Below are positions 35,042 through 45,065 of a stretch of DNA of 64,000 nucleotides, one piece after another (position 1 is the stretch's first letter; each line of letters begins with the position of its first letter). This DNA is from Flavobacterium sp. 245 (lineage in GTDB: Bacteria; Bacteroidota; Bacteroidia; Flavobacteriales; Flavobacteriaceae). Where the stretch lies: contig NZ_SNXB01000003.1 in assembly GCF_004362055.1 (NCBI RefSeq), positions 372,001-436,000 on the forward strand, given 5' to 3'. A model generated the notes under the pieces. It made no database searches. It had not been told where the DNA came from and saw nothing but the letters and a program-made list of their open reading frames with translations. The position numbers were made by a program, and so were the translations under genes.

Positions 35042-36274
35042 TTAAGGCATTAATCTCAGCGTAATTACATCGTGCGACGCAAGGTCAGAAACAAAATTCT
35101 TTTTAGTAGTTCCAATTTCTTTATTCTTCCAAAGATCCTTTATTTTATAGGTTACTTTACTAAAATCGGCTTCATAACCAAAATCAGCATCCTTAATTAT
35201 ATTCTTTTTAAAATTGAAATTGACTTTTTTAGCGACATCACTTCTGTTTAAAAAAGTTATCGCCCAATTTCCGTCAGACAAAGGTTTAACCCAAACTTCT
35301 AAACCATCTTGGGCAGCATATTTAAACCCCTGAATTCCCAATTTATCCTGATTAATTGCAATCAAATCTTTATTAGTTAAAATCGCCAATGTTTCTTTTG
35401 ACATTTTTCGATAATCGTTTCCTGTAAATAAAGGTGACGAAAGCATGCACCACATGGCAAAATGCGATTTATCTTCGGTATCATTCATTTCATTTCCAAC
35501 TTCCATCATATCAAAATCATTCCAATGATCTGGACCAGAGTACTTGCGGATGTCTTTTCGCATTTCGGCAATTTTCATAAATCCCCATGACGACCAATTT
35601 TCAGGATGTTTAAATTCGCAGTCAAAACAAGGATAAATATCTCCTGAAATTCTCCAAAGATTTCCAACTGGTTTCCCCCATTCCCAAGGCTGATTATCGC
35701 CCCATTCACAAAGACTGAAAACAATTGGCCTTCCAGCAGTTTTTAGAGCATTGCTCATAGTTGTGTATGCCTCGGGAGCAGTAATACCTTTTGTATTACA
35801 CCAATCATACTTTAGAAAGTCAATTCCCAATTTAGCATAAAAACGTGCATCCTGATATTCATAGCCACGCGTTCCTGGATATCCGGCACAAGTTTGCGTT
35901 CCTGCACAATTGTACAAACCAAATTTAAGCCCTTTACTGTGTACATAATCGATTAGTGCTTTCATTCCGTTAGGAAATTTAGCAGGATCAGGAACAAGAT
36001 CGCCATTTGCGTCACGTTCTCTTGTCATCCAGCCATCATCTAAAACAATATAATTATACCCAGAGGCTGCTAACCCTGACGAAACCATAATATCGGCAGT
36101 TTCTTTTACCAGTTTCTCATCAATATTTGTTGCAAAAGTATTCCAAGAGTTCCATCCCATTGGAGGCGTCATGGCTAAACCTTCAAATTTTCCTCCTGCC
36201 TGATTATGTGTATTTCCTTGCCCGAAACTCAGACAAGAAACAAAAAAAGCAAATGCCGCAATAATCTTTCTCAT
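35042..36274 (-). CDS. GH27 alpha-galactosidase
   Basis: A 410-residue enzyme with a signal peptide (about 19 residues, ending SFGQ). The GH27 start MTPPMGWNSWNTF is present. The nucleophile is Asp157 in FLKYDWCN and the acid/base Asp212 in WRISGDI. A C-terminal beta-sandwich is present. It removes alpha-1,6-galactose side chains, here presumably from galactomannan. It lies 10 bp upstream of the GH5 gene and downstream of the glycan-binding protein in the same operon. Confidence 0.94.
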   Translation of the reverse strand: MRKIIAAFAFFVSCLSFGQGNTHNQAGGKFEGLAMTPPMGWNSWNTFATNIDEKLVKETADIMVSSGLAASGYNYIVLDDGWMTRERDANGDLVPDPAKFPNGMKALIDYVHSKGLKFGLYNCAGTQTCAGYPGTRGYEYQDARFYAKLGIDFLKYDWCNTKGITAPEAYTTMSNALKTAGRPIVFSLCEWGDNQPWEWGKPVGNLWRISGDIYPCFDCEFKHPENWSSWGFMKIAEMRKDIRKYSGPDHWNDFDMMEVGNEMNDTEDKSHFAMWCMLSSPLFTGNDYRKMSKETLAILTNKDLIAINQDKLGIQGFKYAAQDGLEVWVKPLSDGNWAITFLNRSDVAKKVNFNFKKNIIKDADFGYEADFSKVTYKIKDLWKNKEIGTTKKNFVSDLASHDVITLRLMP

Positions 36275-36378
36275 TATTAAAATTTAAAATTATTTATAAC
36301 TATAAAAAATAAAAAAGCATTCCCTAATTGAGTAGATTAGGGAATACTTAAACAAAACTCAAAACAAATAACTGCTTT

Positions 36379-37416
36379 TTATTTTAATACAAATCCCATG
36401 TCATCCATAAGGATTGTATTTCCTCCAAAATTACCTGATTCCTGAAGTGTCAGCTGATCGAAAGTAGTTGGATTTCCAATATCTGAAAATGGAATTTCAA
36501 TGGTTGTCCAAGTTGAAGTTATTGTTTTTTTAATTTGATAAGCCCATCCTCCAAAAACAAATATGACACTCGCTCCTGTATTTGTAGAAACAGATTTTAC
36601 TTTTACTCTAAATGCTTTATATTTTGAAATATTTCTAGAATTAAATTTCATATCAGCACCATTCCATCCTCCAAACACAAATTTAATTGAAGATTTACCT
36701 TGAACTTTATCATCTTTAAAATCAGTATCAAAAACATCACTGCCACTCCACATCCAATGTCCTGCATCACCTTGCAATGCATCATCATATAATGCAGAAC
36801 CAATTGCTTCCTCAGACACAGTTGAACCAGAAATATTTGTTACAGTAACATATTTATCTGTTGCATTAGCTGGCATTTTAAATTTAATCTCAGTCAATGT
36901 AGAAGAAATTACAGGCACATCTGCTGTTCCAACTTTCACAGTTGGATTCAAGAAATAATCACCATAAATCGTTACAATTTCACCTTCAGACGCATTAATC
37001 GAATTATAACTCTCGAATTTTGGAGTTGGCGGTGCAATCACAAAATCATACAAAACAGTTCCTGTTTTTGTAACAACTTTTAATTTATTACTTGAATTTG
37101 CATATGGCGTTTTCTCATCGATTAAAACAAATATTGCAGAGTCTGTAACTAATGTCGGGTTGAAATAAGTATCAAAATCATTAAAATAGATTTTTGTTAC
37201 ATTCGCTAGACCCGTTCCCTGAATGATATAGTAATTTTTAGGATCTCCAACCTTAACAGGAATCAAATCTCCTTCAACAGATTTTGCAACACTTGTAATT
37301 ACTGGTGCCCCGCCTCCGCTTGAAGCCTCTTCGTTGTCACATGAAGAAAACACGCCCAGTACCATAAAGACCATCGCAAAGAATGGCAAAAGGTATTTAA
37401 TTTTTATATTTTTCAT
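36379..37416 (-). CDS. surface glycan-binding lipoprotein with IPT/TIG domains
   Basis: The ATG at 37414-37416 begins a lipoprotein signal (FMVLGVFSSCDNE) in a protein of about 345 residues. A TTG three codons upstream is less likely. Two TIG-like beta-sandwich domains occupy about residues 35-210 (PVITSVAKSVEGDLIPV, TVYDFVIAPPTPKFESYN, EGEIVTIYGDYFLNP). The C-terminal ~140 residues form a carbohydrate-binding-like beta domain rich in Trp and Gly. This architecture is that of SGBP-B proteins coded after SusD. It would hold mannan at the cell surface. It starts 19 bp after the SusD stop. Confidence 0.85.
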   Translation of the reverse strand: MKNIKIKYLLPFFAMVFMVLGVFSSCDNEEASSGGGAPVITSVAKSVEGDLIPVKVGDPKNYYIIQGTGLANVTKIYFNDFDTYFNPTLVTDSAIFVLIDEKTPYANSSNKLKVVTKTGTVLYDFVIAPPTPKFESYNSINASEGEIVTIYGDYFLNPTVKVGTADVPVISSTLTEIKFKMPANATDKYVTVTNISGSTVSEEAIGSALYDDALQGDAGHWMWSGSDVFDTDFKDDKVQGKSSIKFVFGGWNGADMKFNSRNISKYKAFRVKVKSVSTNTGASVIFVFGGWAYQIKKTITSTWTTIEIPFSDIGNPTTFDQLTLQESGNFGGNTILMDDMGFVLK

Positions 37417-37435
37417 AGTTGTCAAATTTTAGTAA

Positions 37436-39034
37436 TTATTTAAAAGTATACGGAACTGGCGCTTGCAATAACTTAGGATTTTTAGCCACCTCATTATCCG
37501 GATAATCCATATAGAAATCATTTGTCGCATGATCTTCACTGTATACAGGCGTGTAATGACGCTCAGCATATCTGTCTCCTCTATTTTGAGCCGACATAAT
37601 TGCGATTGCTTTATTTTTATCAATACGCCCTAAATCAAACCAATAATCCCCCTCAAAACACAATTCTTTTCTTCTTTCTAAAAAGATATCATCAAACGTA
37701 ATTGAAGTTAAATTAGCCAAACCAGCTCTTCTTCTAACCTGATTAATAGAATTTAACGCACTCGCATCAGTAGTCGTTGCATTTGCTCCCAAAACCGCTT
37801 CAGCATGAATAAGCAGTAACTCTGCATAACGCATAACATAAGTATTGTTGTCCATCATTGCCCACGCATCGGCTTGACCAGTAGCACTACCGTTTACAAC
37901 ACCAATACAATATTTTTTAATTGCACCTCCAGATCCTTGTGCTAAATCTTTACCTGCCGGAACAGTAAAACCAATTCCCTGTGTAGTTTTAATAGCCGGA
38001 TAACTATCACCAGCAACCATTACAGTTTCATGTTTTCTTAAATCGCCAGCTCCATAAAGTGAAAGAATCACATCTTGACTTGGTCCAAAAACTCCAGCAT
38101 AAGAGGCATTTGAAGTTGACAACGTACCATCTTGGAATCCAAATTGCGTGTTACAGTTGTTAGCCGAACCGTAAGCTCCGTCACCTTTCCACTGAATAGC
38201 AAAAATTGACTCTTCATTATTATTGTTTGGATAAGTAAACAAATCCGCAAAACTTTTTGCTGGCAATTGATCGCCTCCTAAAAGCTTAAATTCCCCACTG
38301 TTTATAACAGCTTCTGCCATTGCTTTTGCATTTGCATAATCTTTTTGATACAAATATACTTTTGCCAACAATGCTCTTGCAGAACCTTTAGAAACGTGAC
38401 CGTTGCTTGCATAATTTGCTCCTCTTGTTTTTGCAGCCAATAATTCGATTGCTTTTAAATAATCCATTGTGATTAATTTATAAACATCGGCAACAGTATT
38501 AGTATTTACATATGGATTACTGGTGTAATCAAGCGGGTTTTCGATAATTGGCACCGGACCCCAAAGTCTAACCAAATCAAAATAAGCCGTAGCTCTCATA
38601 AAATAGGCTTCACCTATTGTATTGTTTAGAACAGCTTGATCAACGTCTGGACCAACTCTCGTCGCCAAAAAGTTAATAATCATATTAGACTGCTGCACAT
38701 TTGCCCATAAAGATGACCAACCGTTTACCAATTCAGGATCACTTCCGTTTAATGAAAACGTCCTTAATCCGCTCACGTCAGGAGAACCTGAATACATATT
38801 TCCTGAACCCACTTCAAGCGCCCACCAAAACTTGTTATACATTTGAAACCAAGTTCTGCTGTACATACCATTTGTAGCCGATGAAACTTGATCATTTGTG
38901 CTGTAATAAGAATCCAAACTTATTCCATCTTCAGAAGGTCTATCAGTAAAATCATCCGAACATGATGCAAAAGTCAGAAATGCTGTTGCTATAAAAAGCA
39001 AACTATATCTATTTAAAAAAGATTTCTTTTTCAT
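37436..39034 (-). CDS. SusD/RagB family starch-binding-like lipoprotein
   Basis: A 532-residue outer-membrane lipoprotein with the Cys near residue 25 (TFASCSDDF). The SusD fold is visible in the N-terminal TPR region (YFMRATAYFDLVRLWGPVP, LAKVYLYQKDYANAKAMAEAVI) and the C-terminal FLERRKELCFEGDYWFDLGR, the family signature. It forms the lid over the SusC channel and binds oligosaccharides. Its gene starts 12 bp after the SusC stop. Confidence 0.95.
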   Translation of the reverse strand: MKKKSFLNRYSLLFIATAFLTFASCSDDFTDRPSEDGISLDSYYSTNDQVSSATNGMYSRTWFQMYNKFWWALEVGSGNMYSGSPDVSGLRTFSLNGSDPELVNGWSSLWANVQQSNMIINFLATRVGPDVDQAVLNNTIGEAYFMRATAYFDLVRLWGPVPIIENPLDYTSNPYVNTNTVADVYKLITMDYLKAIELLAAKTRGANYASNGHVSKGSARALLAKVYLYQKDYANAKAMAEAVINSGEFKLLGGDQLPAKSFADLFTYPNNNNEESIFAIQWKGDGAYGSANNCNTQFGFQDGTLSTSNASYAGVFGPSQDVILSLYGAGDLRKHETVMVAGDSYPAIKTTQGIGFTVPAGKDLAQGSGGAIKKYCIGVVNGSATGQADAWAMMDNNTYVMRYAELLLIHAEAVLGANATTTDASALNSINQVRRRAGLANLTSITFDDIFLERRKELCFEGDYWFDLGRIDKNKAIAIMSAQNRGDRYAERHYTPVYSEDHATNDFYMDYPDNEVAKNPKLLQAPVPYTFK

Positions 39035-39046
39035 TTTTATTAATTT

Positions 39047-42000
39047 TTAAAATTCTAAATTAAGACCAACTAAAAATGTTCTTGCTACCGGATATCTTCC
39101 GTTGTCAATTCCTGATAAAAGCACATTTTGATTAAATGAACCAATCTCTGGATCGTAACCTGAATAATCAGTAAACGTGTATAAGTTTTGAGCAGATCCG
39201 TACAATCTTAATCTTGAAATTTTATATTTTGAAATAACATCCTGCGGTAATGAATATCCAAGCGTAATGTTTTGAATTCTTAAATAAGAACCATCTTCAA
39301 CGTAACGGTCAGAAATCAGCAAGTTAGTATTTGATGCATCAGCAATTGGCCTCGGGTTATTACTACCAGTATTTGTAGAAGAATAATAATCCATTGCATC
39401 AACTAACTGATTATCATATAAAGATGCATTTGTTGTACCCGCTCTTTTTGTTAAGTTCATAACATCATTTCCGTATGATCCTTGAAGAAAAATAGAAAGA
39501 TCTATGTTTTTATATTTAAAATTATTTGTAAAACCGTAAGTAAATTTTGGATGTGGATTTCCGATAAAAGTTTTATCAGCAGCATCAATTTTTCCATCAC
39601 CATTTACATCAACATATTTCACGTCACCAAGAGCAGTTTCTCCAGCTCCAGTTCCAACAGCCTGACCAAATTGAAGTGGCGCACTGTTTAAAACTGCCTG
39701 ATCTTTAAAAATACCATCTGTTTTATATCCGTAGAATAAACCGATAGGATTCCCGATGGTAGTATTTGTAACCACCACTGGCTGATATCCATTAGTGTTT
39801 ACTTCTTGAGTCAATACGATTCCGTTTGCGATTTCATCCAGATTATTCTTGTAGTGCGAAACAACTGCCGAAGCGCTCCAGTTAAAATTACCTGCTGATC
39901 TCATATCATAACCAAGAGTCAAATCGAAACCTTTATTACTCATTGTTCCTAAATTAGAATACGGTGCAGAAACTCCTCCATATTGACCTCCGCCACCTGT
40001 TAAGTAAAGAGGCAATGGAACTTGAAACAAGAAACCTTCAGATTTTTTGTCATATACATCAAAACTTGCCGAAAACTTGCTGTCAAGCAGTGTAAAATCG
40101 ATACCAATATTCGTCTGGTTTAATGATTCCCAAACTAAATTTGGATTTGGATAATTTGATGGCAAAAATCCGCTTCCCAATCCTGAATTTTGCGTTCCCA
40201 ACATTGCAGAATAACTGTTGTTTGGAATTTGCTGATTTCCAGTTTCTCCGTAACCAACTCTAATTTTAATATTATCTACATATTTGCGCGTACCTTCCAT
40301 AAACGATTCGCTAGATAATCTCCAAGAACCAGAAATCGCATTAAAAACACCTTTTTGATTATCTGTAGTTGGGTCAAATTTTGAAGAAACGTCCTGTCTG
40401 ATTGACGCTGTGATACTGTATTTATCATTGAAATCATAAATAATACGAGCAAAAAGAGATGATAATGAAGCACTACCCTTGTATTGCGTAACTGTATTAT
40501 TATCAACATCAGCTAAATTAATAGTGTGAATTGAATTTGTTTTAAAACCTTGTGCAGAAGCAATTAAACCTTCCCAATGAGAATCATTAGCTTCCTGACC
40601 TGCTAAAACTGTAAATTTATGTTTCCCGATAGTTTTGTCGTAAGTCAATAAATTTTTGATGTTTGTAGAATACCAATTTTGTCTTCTTACATCAAGATCA
40701 GCAAGCAAGTTCGTCTGGCTTCCCCATTTGTATGATGGTCTGAAATCATCATTTTCAGAAAACTCCGTATTTGCTGCAATTTCTAAACGGTATTTCAAAC
40801 CTTTAATAATCTCAGCTTCAGCATAAACATTACCTAAGAAATTTTTTCTAATTAATTTATTATCTCGAGTTAAAGCCTCAGCAACTGGATTATAGTATGT
40901 TACACTTTGCTCAGAAGATGGTGGTCCTGCGAAAGATCCGTCTGAATTTCTAACAGGAATATCTGGCGACTGCAATAAAGTATTAGAAATCAATCCAGAG
41001 AAACTTTGATTCACTGTAATTCTTTCATTAGTAATACCTCCAGTAAGGTTACCTCCAACTCTTAGCCAAGATTTAATCTTTGAATCTAAATTCAATCTAA
41101 CCGTATATCTTTTTAGTCCAGAGTTAATAATCGTTCCTTCGTTATCTAAATAACTTCCAGATAAATAATAGCTTGTTCCGTCTTTTGCACCAGAAAACGA
41201 CAACTGATGACTATTAGAAATAGCTGTTCTGTAAACCTCATCCTGCCAGTTAGTTCCAGGCCCTAATAATTCTGGATGCGTAAATTCCTGACGCGTTTGG
41301 AAACCCCATAACTTAGCCAAATTTGTTTTTAAAGTTGCATATTCAGGCAAAGTCAAAACATCTAATTTATTTGTTACAGAAGCAAACGAAGTATAGTTTT
41401 CATAAGATACTTTTCCACTTCCTTTTTTACCTTGCTTTGTAGTAATGATGATTACACCATTTGCTCCTCTTGATCCGTAAATTGCTGTTGCAGAAGCATC
41501 TTTTAAGATATCCATAGATTCAATATCATTTGGATTAATCATAGAAAGCGGGCTCATTGCGTTATTTCCACTTCCTCCTGAAGAAGAAAAACCATCTTTT
41601 CCAGCCAAAGTCTGACCACTTGTAGATTTACCAGTAGCATCTCCAGAGATTGGCACACCGTCAATTACATATAAAGGCTCGTTTGTTCCTGTAATCGAAG
41701 TAGTACCACGAACTCTTACAGAAGCCGCTCCTCCAGGTTGCCCCGAGTTGTTTGTTACCGAAACCCCCGCCGCTTTACCCTGAAGCATTTGATCAATAGA
41801 AACTTGCTTTAAATTTTCAATATCTGTTGATTTTACTGAAGATATTGCACCGTTTACGTCTTTCTTTTTCTGAGTTCCGTAACCAATTACAACTACCTCT
41901 TTTAAGTCTTCAGAACTTGATTGCAACGTCACATTAATTTTTGTTCTGCCTCCAATGCCTATTTTTTGAGAATCAAATCCAATAAATGAAACTAATAAAG

Positions 42001-42235
42001 TCCCATTTGCAGGAGCGTCAATCGTGTATTTACCGTCAAAATCAGTTGAGGCAGTAGTTTTTGTACCAACAACAGAAATATTGGCCCCAGGAATTGTCAT
42101 TCCTTTATCATCAGAAACTACCCCTGATATTTTAACCTGAGCAGTAATAAAATTACTCAGTAACAAGAATAAAATCAAAGGAACTGCTCTGTGGTTAGCA
42201 TTCCAATGAATAAAGTTAGTCATTAGTTTTTTCAT
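39047..42235 (-). CDS. SusC/RagA family TonB-dependent outer-membrane transporter
   Basis: A 1062-residue protein of normal SusC length. A signal peptide (about residues 1-32, ending FITAQ) is followed by a carboxypeptidase-regulatory-like domain (KISGVVSDDKGMTIPGANISV), the TonB box region VVVIGYGTQ, and the plug (VRVRGTTSITGTNEPLYVIDGVP, ASATAIYGSRGANGVIIITTK). The rest is the 22-strand barrel ending YPVARTFLVGLNLEF. It imports mannan-oligosaccharides energised by TonB. It is the first gene of the operon SusC-SusD-SGBP-GH27-GH5. Confidence 0.96.
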   Translation of the reverse strand: MKKLMTNFIHWNANHRAVPLILFLLLSNFITAQVKISGVVSDDKGMTIPGANISVVGTKTTASTDFDGKYTIDAPANGTLLVSFIGFDSQKIGIGGRTKINVTLQSSSEDLKEVVVIGYGTQKKKDVNGAISSVKSTDIENLKQVSIDQMLQGKAAGVSVTNNSGQPGGAASVRVRGTTSITGTNEPLYVIDGVPISGDATGKSTSGQTLAGKDGFSSSGGSGNNAMSPLSMINPNDIESMDILKDASATAIYGSRGANGVIIITTKQGKKGSGKVSYENYTSFASVTNKLDVLTLPEYATLKTNLAKLWGFQTRQEFTHPELLGPGTNWQDEVYRTAISNSHQLSFSGAKDGTSYYLSGSYLDNEGTIINSGLKRYTVRLNLDSKIKSWLRVGGNLTGGITNERITVNQSFSGLISNTLLQSPDIPVRNSDGSFAGPPSSEQSVTYYNPVAEALTRDNKLIRKNFLGNVYAEAEIIKGLKYRLEIAANTEFSENDDFRPSYKWGSQTNLLADLDVRRQNWYSTNIKNLLTYDKTIGKHKFTVLAGQEANDSHWEGLIASAQGFKTNSIHTINLADVDNNTVTQYKGSASLSSLFARIIYDFNDKYSITASIRQDVSSKFDPTTDNQKGVFNAISGSWRLSSESFMEGTRKYVDNIKIRVGYGETGNQQIPNNSYSAMLGTQNSGLGSGFLPSNYPNPNLVWESLNQTNIGIDFTLLDSKFSASFDVYDKKSEGFLFQVPLPLYLTGGGGQYGGVSAPYSNLGTMSNKGFDLTLGYDMRSAGNFNWSASAVVSHYKNNLDEIANGIVLTQEVNTNGYQPVVVTNTTIGNPIGLFYGYKTDGIFKDQAVLNSAPLQFGQAVGTGAGETALGDVKYVDVNGDGKIDAADKTFIGNPHPKFTYGFTNNFKYKNIDLSIFLQGSYGNDVMNLTKRAGTTNASLYDNQLVDAMDYYSSTNTGSNNPRPIADASNTNLLISDRYVEDGSYLRIQNITLGYSLPQDVISKYKISRLRLYGSAQNLYTFTDYSGYDPEIGSFNQNVLLSGIDNGRYPVARTFLVGLNLEF

Positions 42236-42550
42236 AATAAATGTTTGGTTAGTTTAAATTTGTTTTACCCATAATCAAGTAATAAAAAAAGGGTGTGATT
42301 TATTTTCTAAATTATTTAACAAATCTATAACAGAACAAAACATTAAATCGATAGTATTATATCATTTAATGATAATATTTTTACTATATCAGTTTAAAAA
42401 AACACATATGAAAATAAAACCAGTTATTAATTGCGTTTTTCGCAATAACACCCTCCTAAATCACTACTTCTTATAAATTAAAATGAACGAATCACCGAAA
42501 AGAAAACGATTTCGTTAAAAATAATATTTGTTTGTGAAAAAAAAGTATCA
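42236..42550. promoter_or_regulatory. upstream region of the SusC operon
   Basis: AT-rich, no gene. On the minus strand TAGATTTG at 42320-42327 matches TAnnTTTG, giving a leader of roughly 80 bases before the SusC ATG. A small hairpin ATTGCG-TTTTT-CGCAAT lies near 42430-42446. It may be an end signal for the AraC gene or a regulator site; neither can be shown. Confidence 0.45.
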
Positions 42551-43429
42551 CTATAAAATGCGTTTTAATCCAGAAAAATCTTCTCTATATTGACTAGGCG
42601 TGCAGTTTTTAGTAGCTTTAAAACTACGATTGAAATTGGCAATATTATTAAAACCTGATTTAAAAGCCACTTCAGAAACACTCATATCTTTTTCAACGAG
42701 CCAGCGTGCTGCATATCCAATTCGGATATCATTTATGTAATTGACAAACGTTTTTCCGGTGCGTTTTTTAATGAATCGGTTAAAAGAAATAATTGACATA
42801 CTAGCTACATTTGCAGCATCTTCTAAAGTAATTTTATCAGCAAAGTTTCTCTGGACATATTCATAAACCAGTTTCATTTTATCATAATCATCAAACGTAT
42901 CATAATCTACAGTATAAGTAGAAAGCAAACGCTGATTTCTAGAATTGGCAAGATCATACAATAAAGAAGTGATTTCTAAAAAATAATCCATACCATCTAA
43001 TTTAGAAAGCCTTACAAGCCTAGGAGTTAATTCTTCAGCTACTTTTTTAGAAAATAAAATTCCATGAATTGAACGGTTAAACATATCTCGAATAGGATTC
43101 ATTATTCGTCTTGACAATAAAGATTCATGAAATAAATCATTATGAAACTGAATTGTAATTTCATGTATTTTTTTACTTGTGCATTTATTTAATTCCCAGC
43201 CGTGATATAAATTCGGACCAATTAAAACCAATTCAACATTGTCAATTTCTTCAATATTATCTCCAACAACACGCTTCACTCCTTTTCCGTTTAAAATAAA
43301 ATTAATCTCAAATTCAGGGTGGTAGTGAACCGGAAAATCAAAGCTATCTTTAACTCGGTCAAAAACCAAAAAACTGTCTCCAGCAGACAGCGGTGCTATT
43401 TCTCTATAAAAATTTTTAGTGCTGCTCAT
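42551..43429 (-). CDS. AraC family transcriptional regulator with N-terminal cupin domain
   Basis: A 292-residue regulator. The N-terminal half is a cupin-like sugar-sensing domain (FPVHYHPEFEINFILNGKGVKRVVGD, LIGPNLYHGWEL). The C-terminal AraC DNA-binding domain covers about residues 190-290 with two helix-turn-helices: ITLEDAANVASMSIISFNRFIKKRTG and SVSEVAFKSGFNNIANFNRSFKATKNCTPSQYR. It is coded just upstream of the SusC operon and divergent from the GH26 operon, so it is the obvious candidate regulator of the mannan genes. The usual hybrid two-component or sigma/anti-sigma sensors are absent. Confidence 0.93.
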   Translation of the reverse strand: MSSTKNFYREIAPLSAGDSFLVFDRVKDSFDFPVHYHPEFEINFILNGKGVKRVVGDNIEEIDNVELVLIGPNLYHGWELNKCTSKKIHEITIQFHNDLFHESLLSRRIMNPIRDMFNRSIHGILFSKKVAEELTPRLVRLSKLDGMDYFLEITSLLYDLANSRNQRLLSTYTVDYDTFDDYDKMKLVYEYVQRNFADKITLEDAANVASMSIISFNRFIKKRTGKTFVNYINDIRIGYAARWLVEKDMSVSEVAFKSGFNNIANFNRSFKATKNCTPSQYREDFSGLKRIL

Positions 43430-43735
43430 ATCTATAAAAAACTATTTCATGAAGTAATTAGATCATTTTTGACTGCAATAATATGATATATAATTGATAA
43501 AATAATATTAATTACACGATAAACATCCAATTATCTTTGAAAAATAGAATTATCAATTTTTTAAAAACGGCATTAATAATAAACATTAATCATTTTTTAT
43601 AGAATATCTTTTTAAAGTTTTAATAATTTTATCTGAAAAACAATACTGAATCGTCGATTGAAAATTGAAGCTTAAAAATTACATTCTCAATCTCTGAATT
43701 TGTGGATATTACATCTAAAACAATATAAAACCAGA
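43430..43735. promoter_or_regulatory. divergent regulatory region between AraC and GH26 genes
   Basis: A 306-bp AT-rich gap. On the plus strand TATCTTTG at 43532-43539 is a perfect TAnnTTTG box, and TGAATTTG at 43695-43702 is a weaker one, 33 bases before the GH26 ATG. Operators for the AraC protein are likely here but no clear direct repeat was seen. Confidence 0.45.
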
Positions 43736-44863
43736 ATGAAAAAAAACATATTATCCTTAATTATTGCCGTATTCATAGGGACTTCATGTTCTTCAAAATC
43801 GATTGTGAGTAATACTAATTTGTCACTTTCAGATAAAAAAGCGACACCTGAAACTGTTTCTCTTTATAAAAAATTGAATCAATTAACTGAAAAAGGATAT
43901 CTTTTTGGACATCAGGATGATCTTGCTTATGGTGTAAATTGGAAGTACGAAAACGGCCGAAGTGATGTAAAAGAAACCGCTGGAGATTACCCTGCAGTTT
44001 ACGGCTGGGATATTGCCGGTTTAGAAAAAGATGATTCTAAAAATATAGATGGAGTTCCATTTGACAAAATGAAACAATATATTCAAGAAGCCAATGAAAG
44101 AGGCGGAATCTCGACAATCAGCTGGCATTTTGACAATCCAGCAACCGGAAAAAATGCTTGGGACAATACACCAAATTCCCTAAAAACAGTTTTGCCAGAC
44201 GGTCAAAATCACAAAAAATTTACTTCTTGGCTTGATAAAGCTTCTGTTTTCTTTTTATCTCTAAAAGATAAAAAAGGAAAAAACATACCGATACTTTTTA
44301 GACCTTATCACGAACTTACCGGAGGCTGGTTTTGGTGGGGAAAAGGAAATGCCACACCGGAAGATTTCAAGGCATTATGGAAATTTACATTCGAATACCT
44401 TCAAAAAAAAGGTGTTCATAATTTAATTTATATCTACAACACAAGCAGTTTTGGCACCAAAGAAGATTTTTTAGCCAATTATCCTGGCGATAATTATACC
44501 GATATTTTAAGCTTTGACAGTTACCAGAATAATGATGATAAAGACGGTAAAAAATTCATTGACGAAGTTCAGAAACAGCTTAAAATCATAAAGGATATTG
44601 GACTTGAAAAACACAAATTAATTGCCGTTGCCGAAGCTGGCTATGAAGCAATTCCGGATCCTAAATGGTGGACCGGCACTTTAAATAAAGCAATTGGTGA
44701 TTATAAAATATCCTATGTTTTACTTTGGAGAAACCACGGCTGGCAAGAAAAAGAACAAAAAATGCATTATTATGCGCCGTTTTCAGGACAAATAAGCGAA
44801 AAAGATTTTGTGGATTTTTATAATCTGGAAAAAACGCTGTTCGAAAAAGATATAAAAAATTAA
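43736..44863 (+). CDS. GH26 beta-mannanase lipoprotein
   Basis: From the ATG at 43736 the enzyme has 375 residues and a lipoprotein signal ending at Cys18 (FIGTSCSS). An upstream start at 43700 would overlap a promoter-like box and was rejected. The GH26 barrel shows the acid/base Glu193 in RPYHELTGGWFWWG and the nucleophile Glu300 in VAEAGYEAI, with WHFDNP (120s) upstream. It cuts beta-1,4-mannan, probably releasing mannobiose from chains at the outer membrane or periplasm. It is the first gene of the rightward block. Confidence 0.93.
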   Translation: MKKNILSLIIAVFIGTSCSSKSIVSNTNLSLSDKKATPETVSLYKKLNQLTEKGYLFGHQDDLAYGVNWKYENGRSDVKETAGDYPAVYGWDIAGLEKDDSKNIDGVPFDKMKQYIQEANERGGISTISWHFDNPATGKNAWDNTPNSLKTVLPDGQNHKKFTSWLDKASVFFLSLKDKKGKNIPILFRPYHELTGGWFWWGKGNATPEDFKALWKFTFEYLQKKGVHNLIYIYNTSSFGTKEDFLANYPGDNYTDILSFDSYQNNDDKDGKKFIDEVQKQLKIIKDIGLEKHKLIAVAEAGYEAIPDPKWWTGTLNKAIGDYKISYVLLWRNHGWQEKEQKMHYYAPFSGQISEKDFVDFYNLEKTLFEKDIKN

Positions 44864-44880
44864 AAGCGCAAAAATTATTA

Positions 44881-45016
44881 AACACATAGAAACATAGGTT
44901 TTATGCTTAAAAAAGAAAGCAAAAAGAAACAATTTCTTTCACATAGCTCACTTATGTGCATTTCAATTAGTGAAACGCCTTTTTTTGAATTTACAAAATC
45001 TATATTTCTATGTGTT
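44881..45016. repeat. inverted repeat of the AACACATAGAAACATAG family
   Basis: Arms 44881-44897 and 45000-45016 are 17-bp inverted copies with one mismatch. The interior has further small palindromes such as CACATA/TATGTG (44940-44958) and TTTCA/TGAAA. It fills most of the gap between the GH26 and transporter genes. Confidence 0.8.
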
Positions 45017-45065
45017 AAAACAAAATAACAACCAAATCTAAATCACAACCTTTAAAAAAAACCTA

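Noticed and set aside
43700..43735. Upstream start for the first GH26
   Set aside because: It overlaps a promoter-like box and puts 12 residues before the lipoprotein signal.
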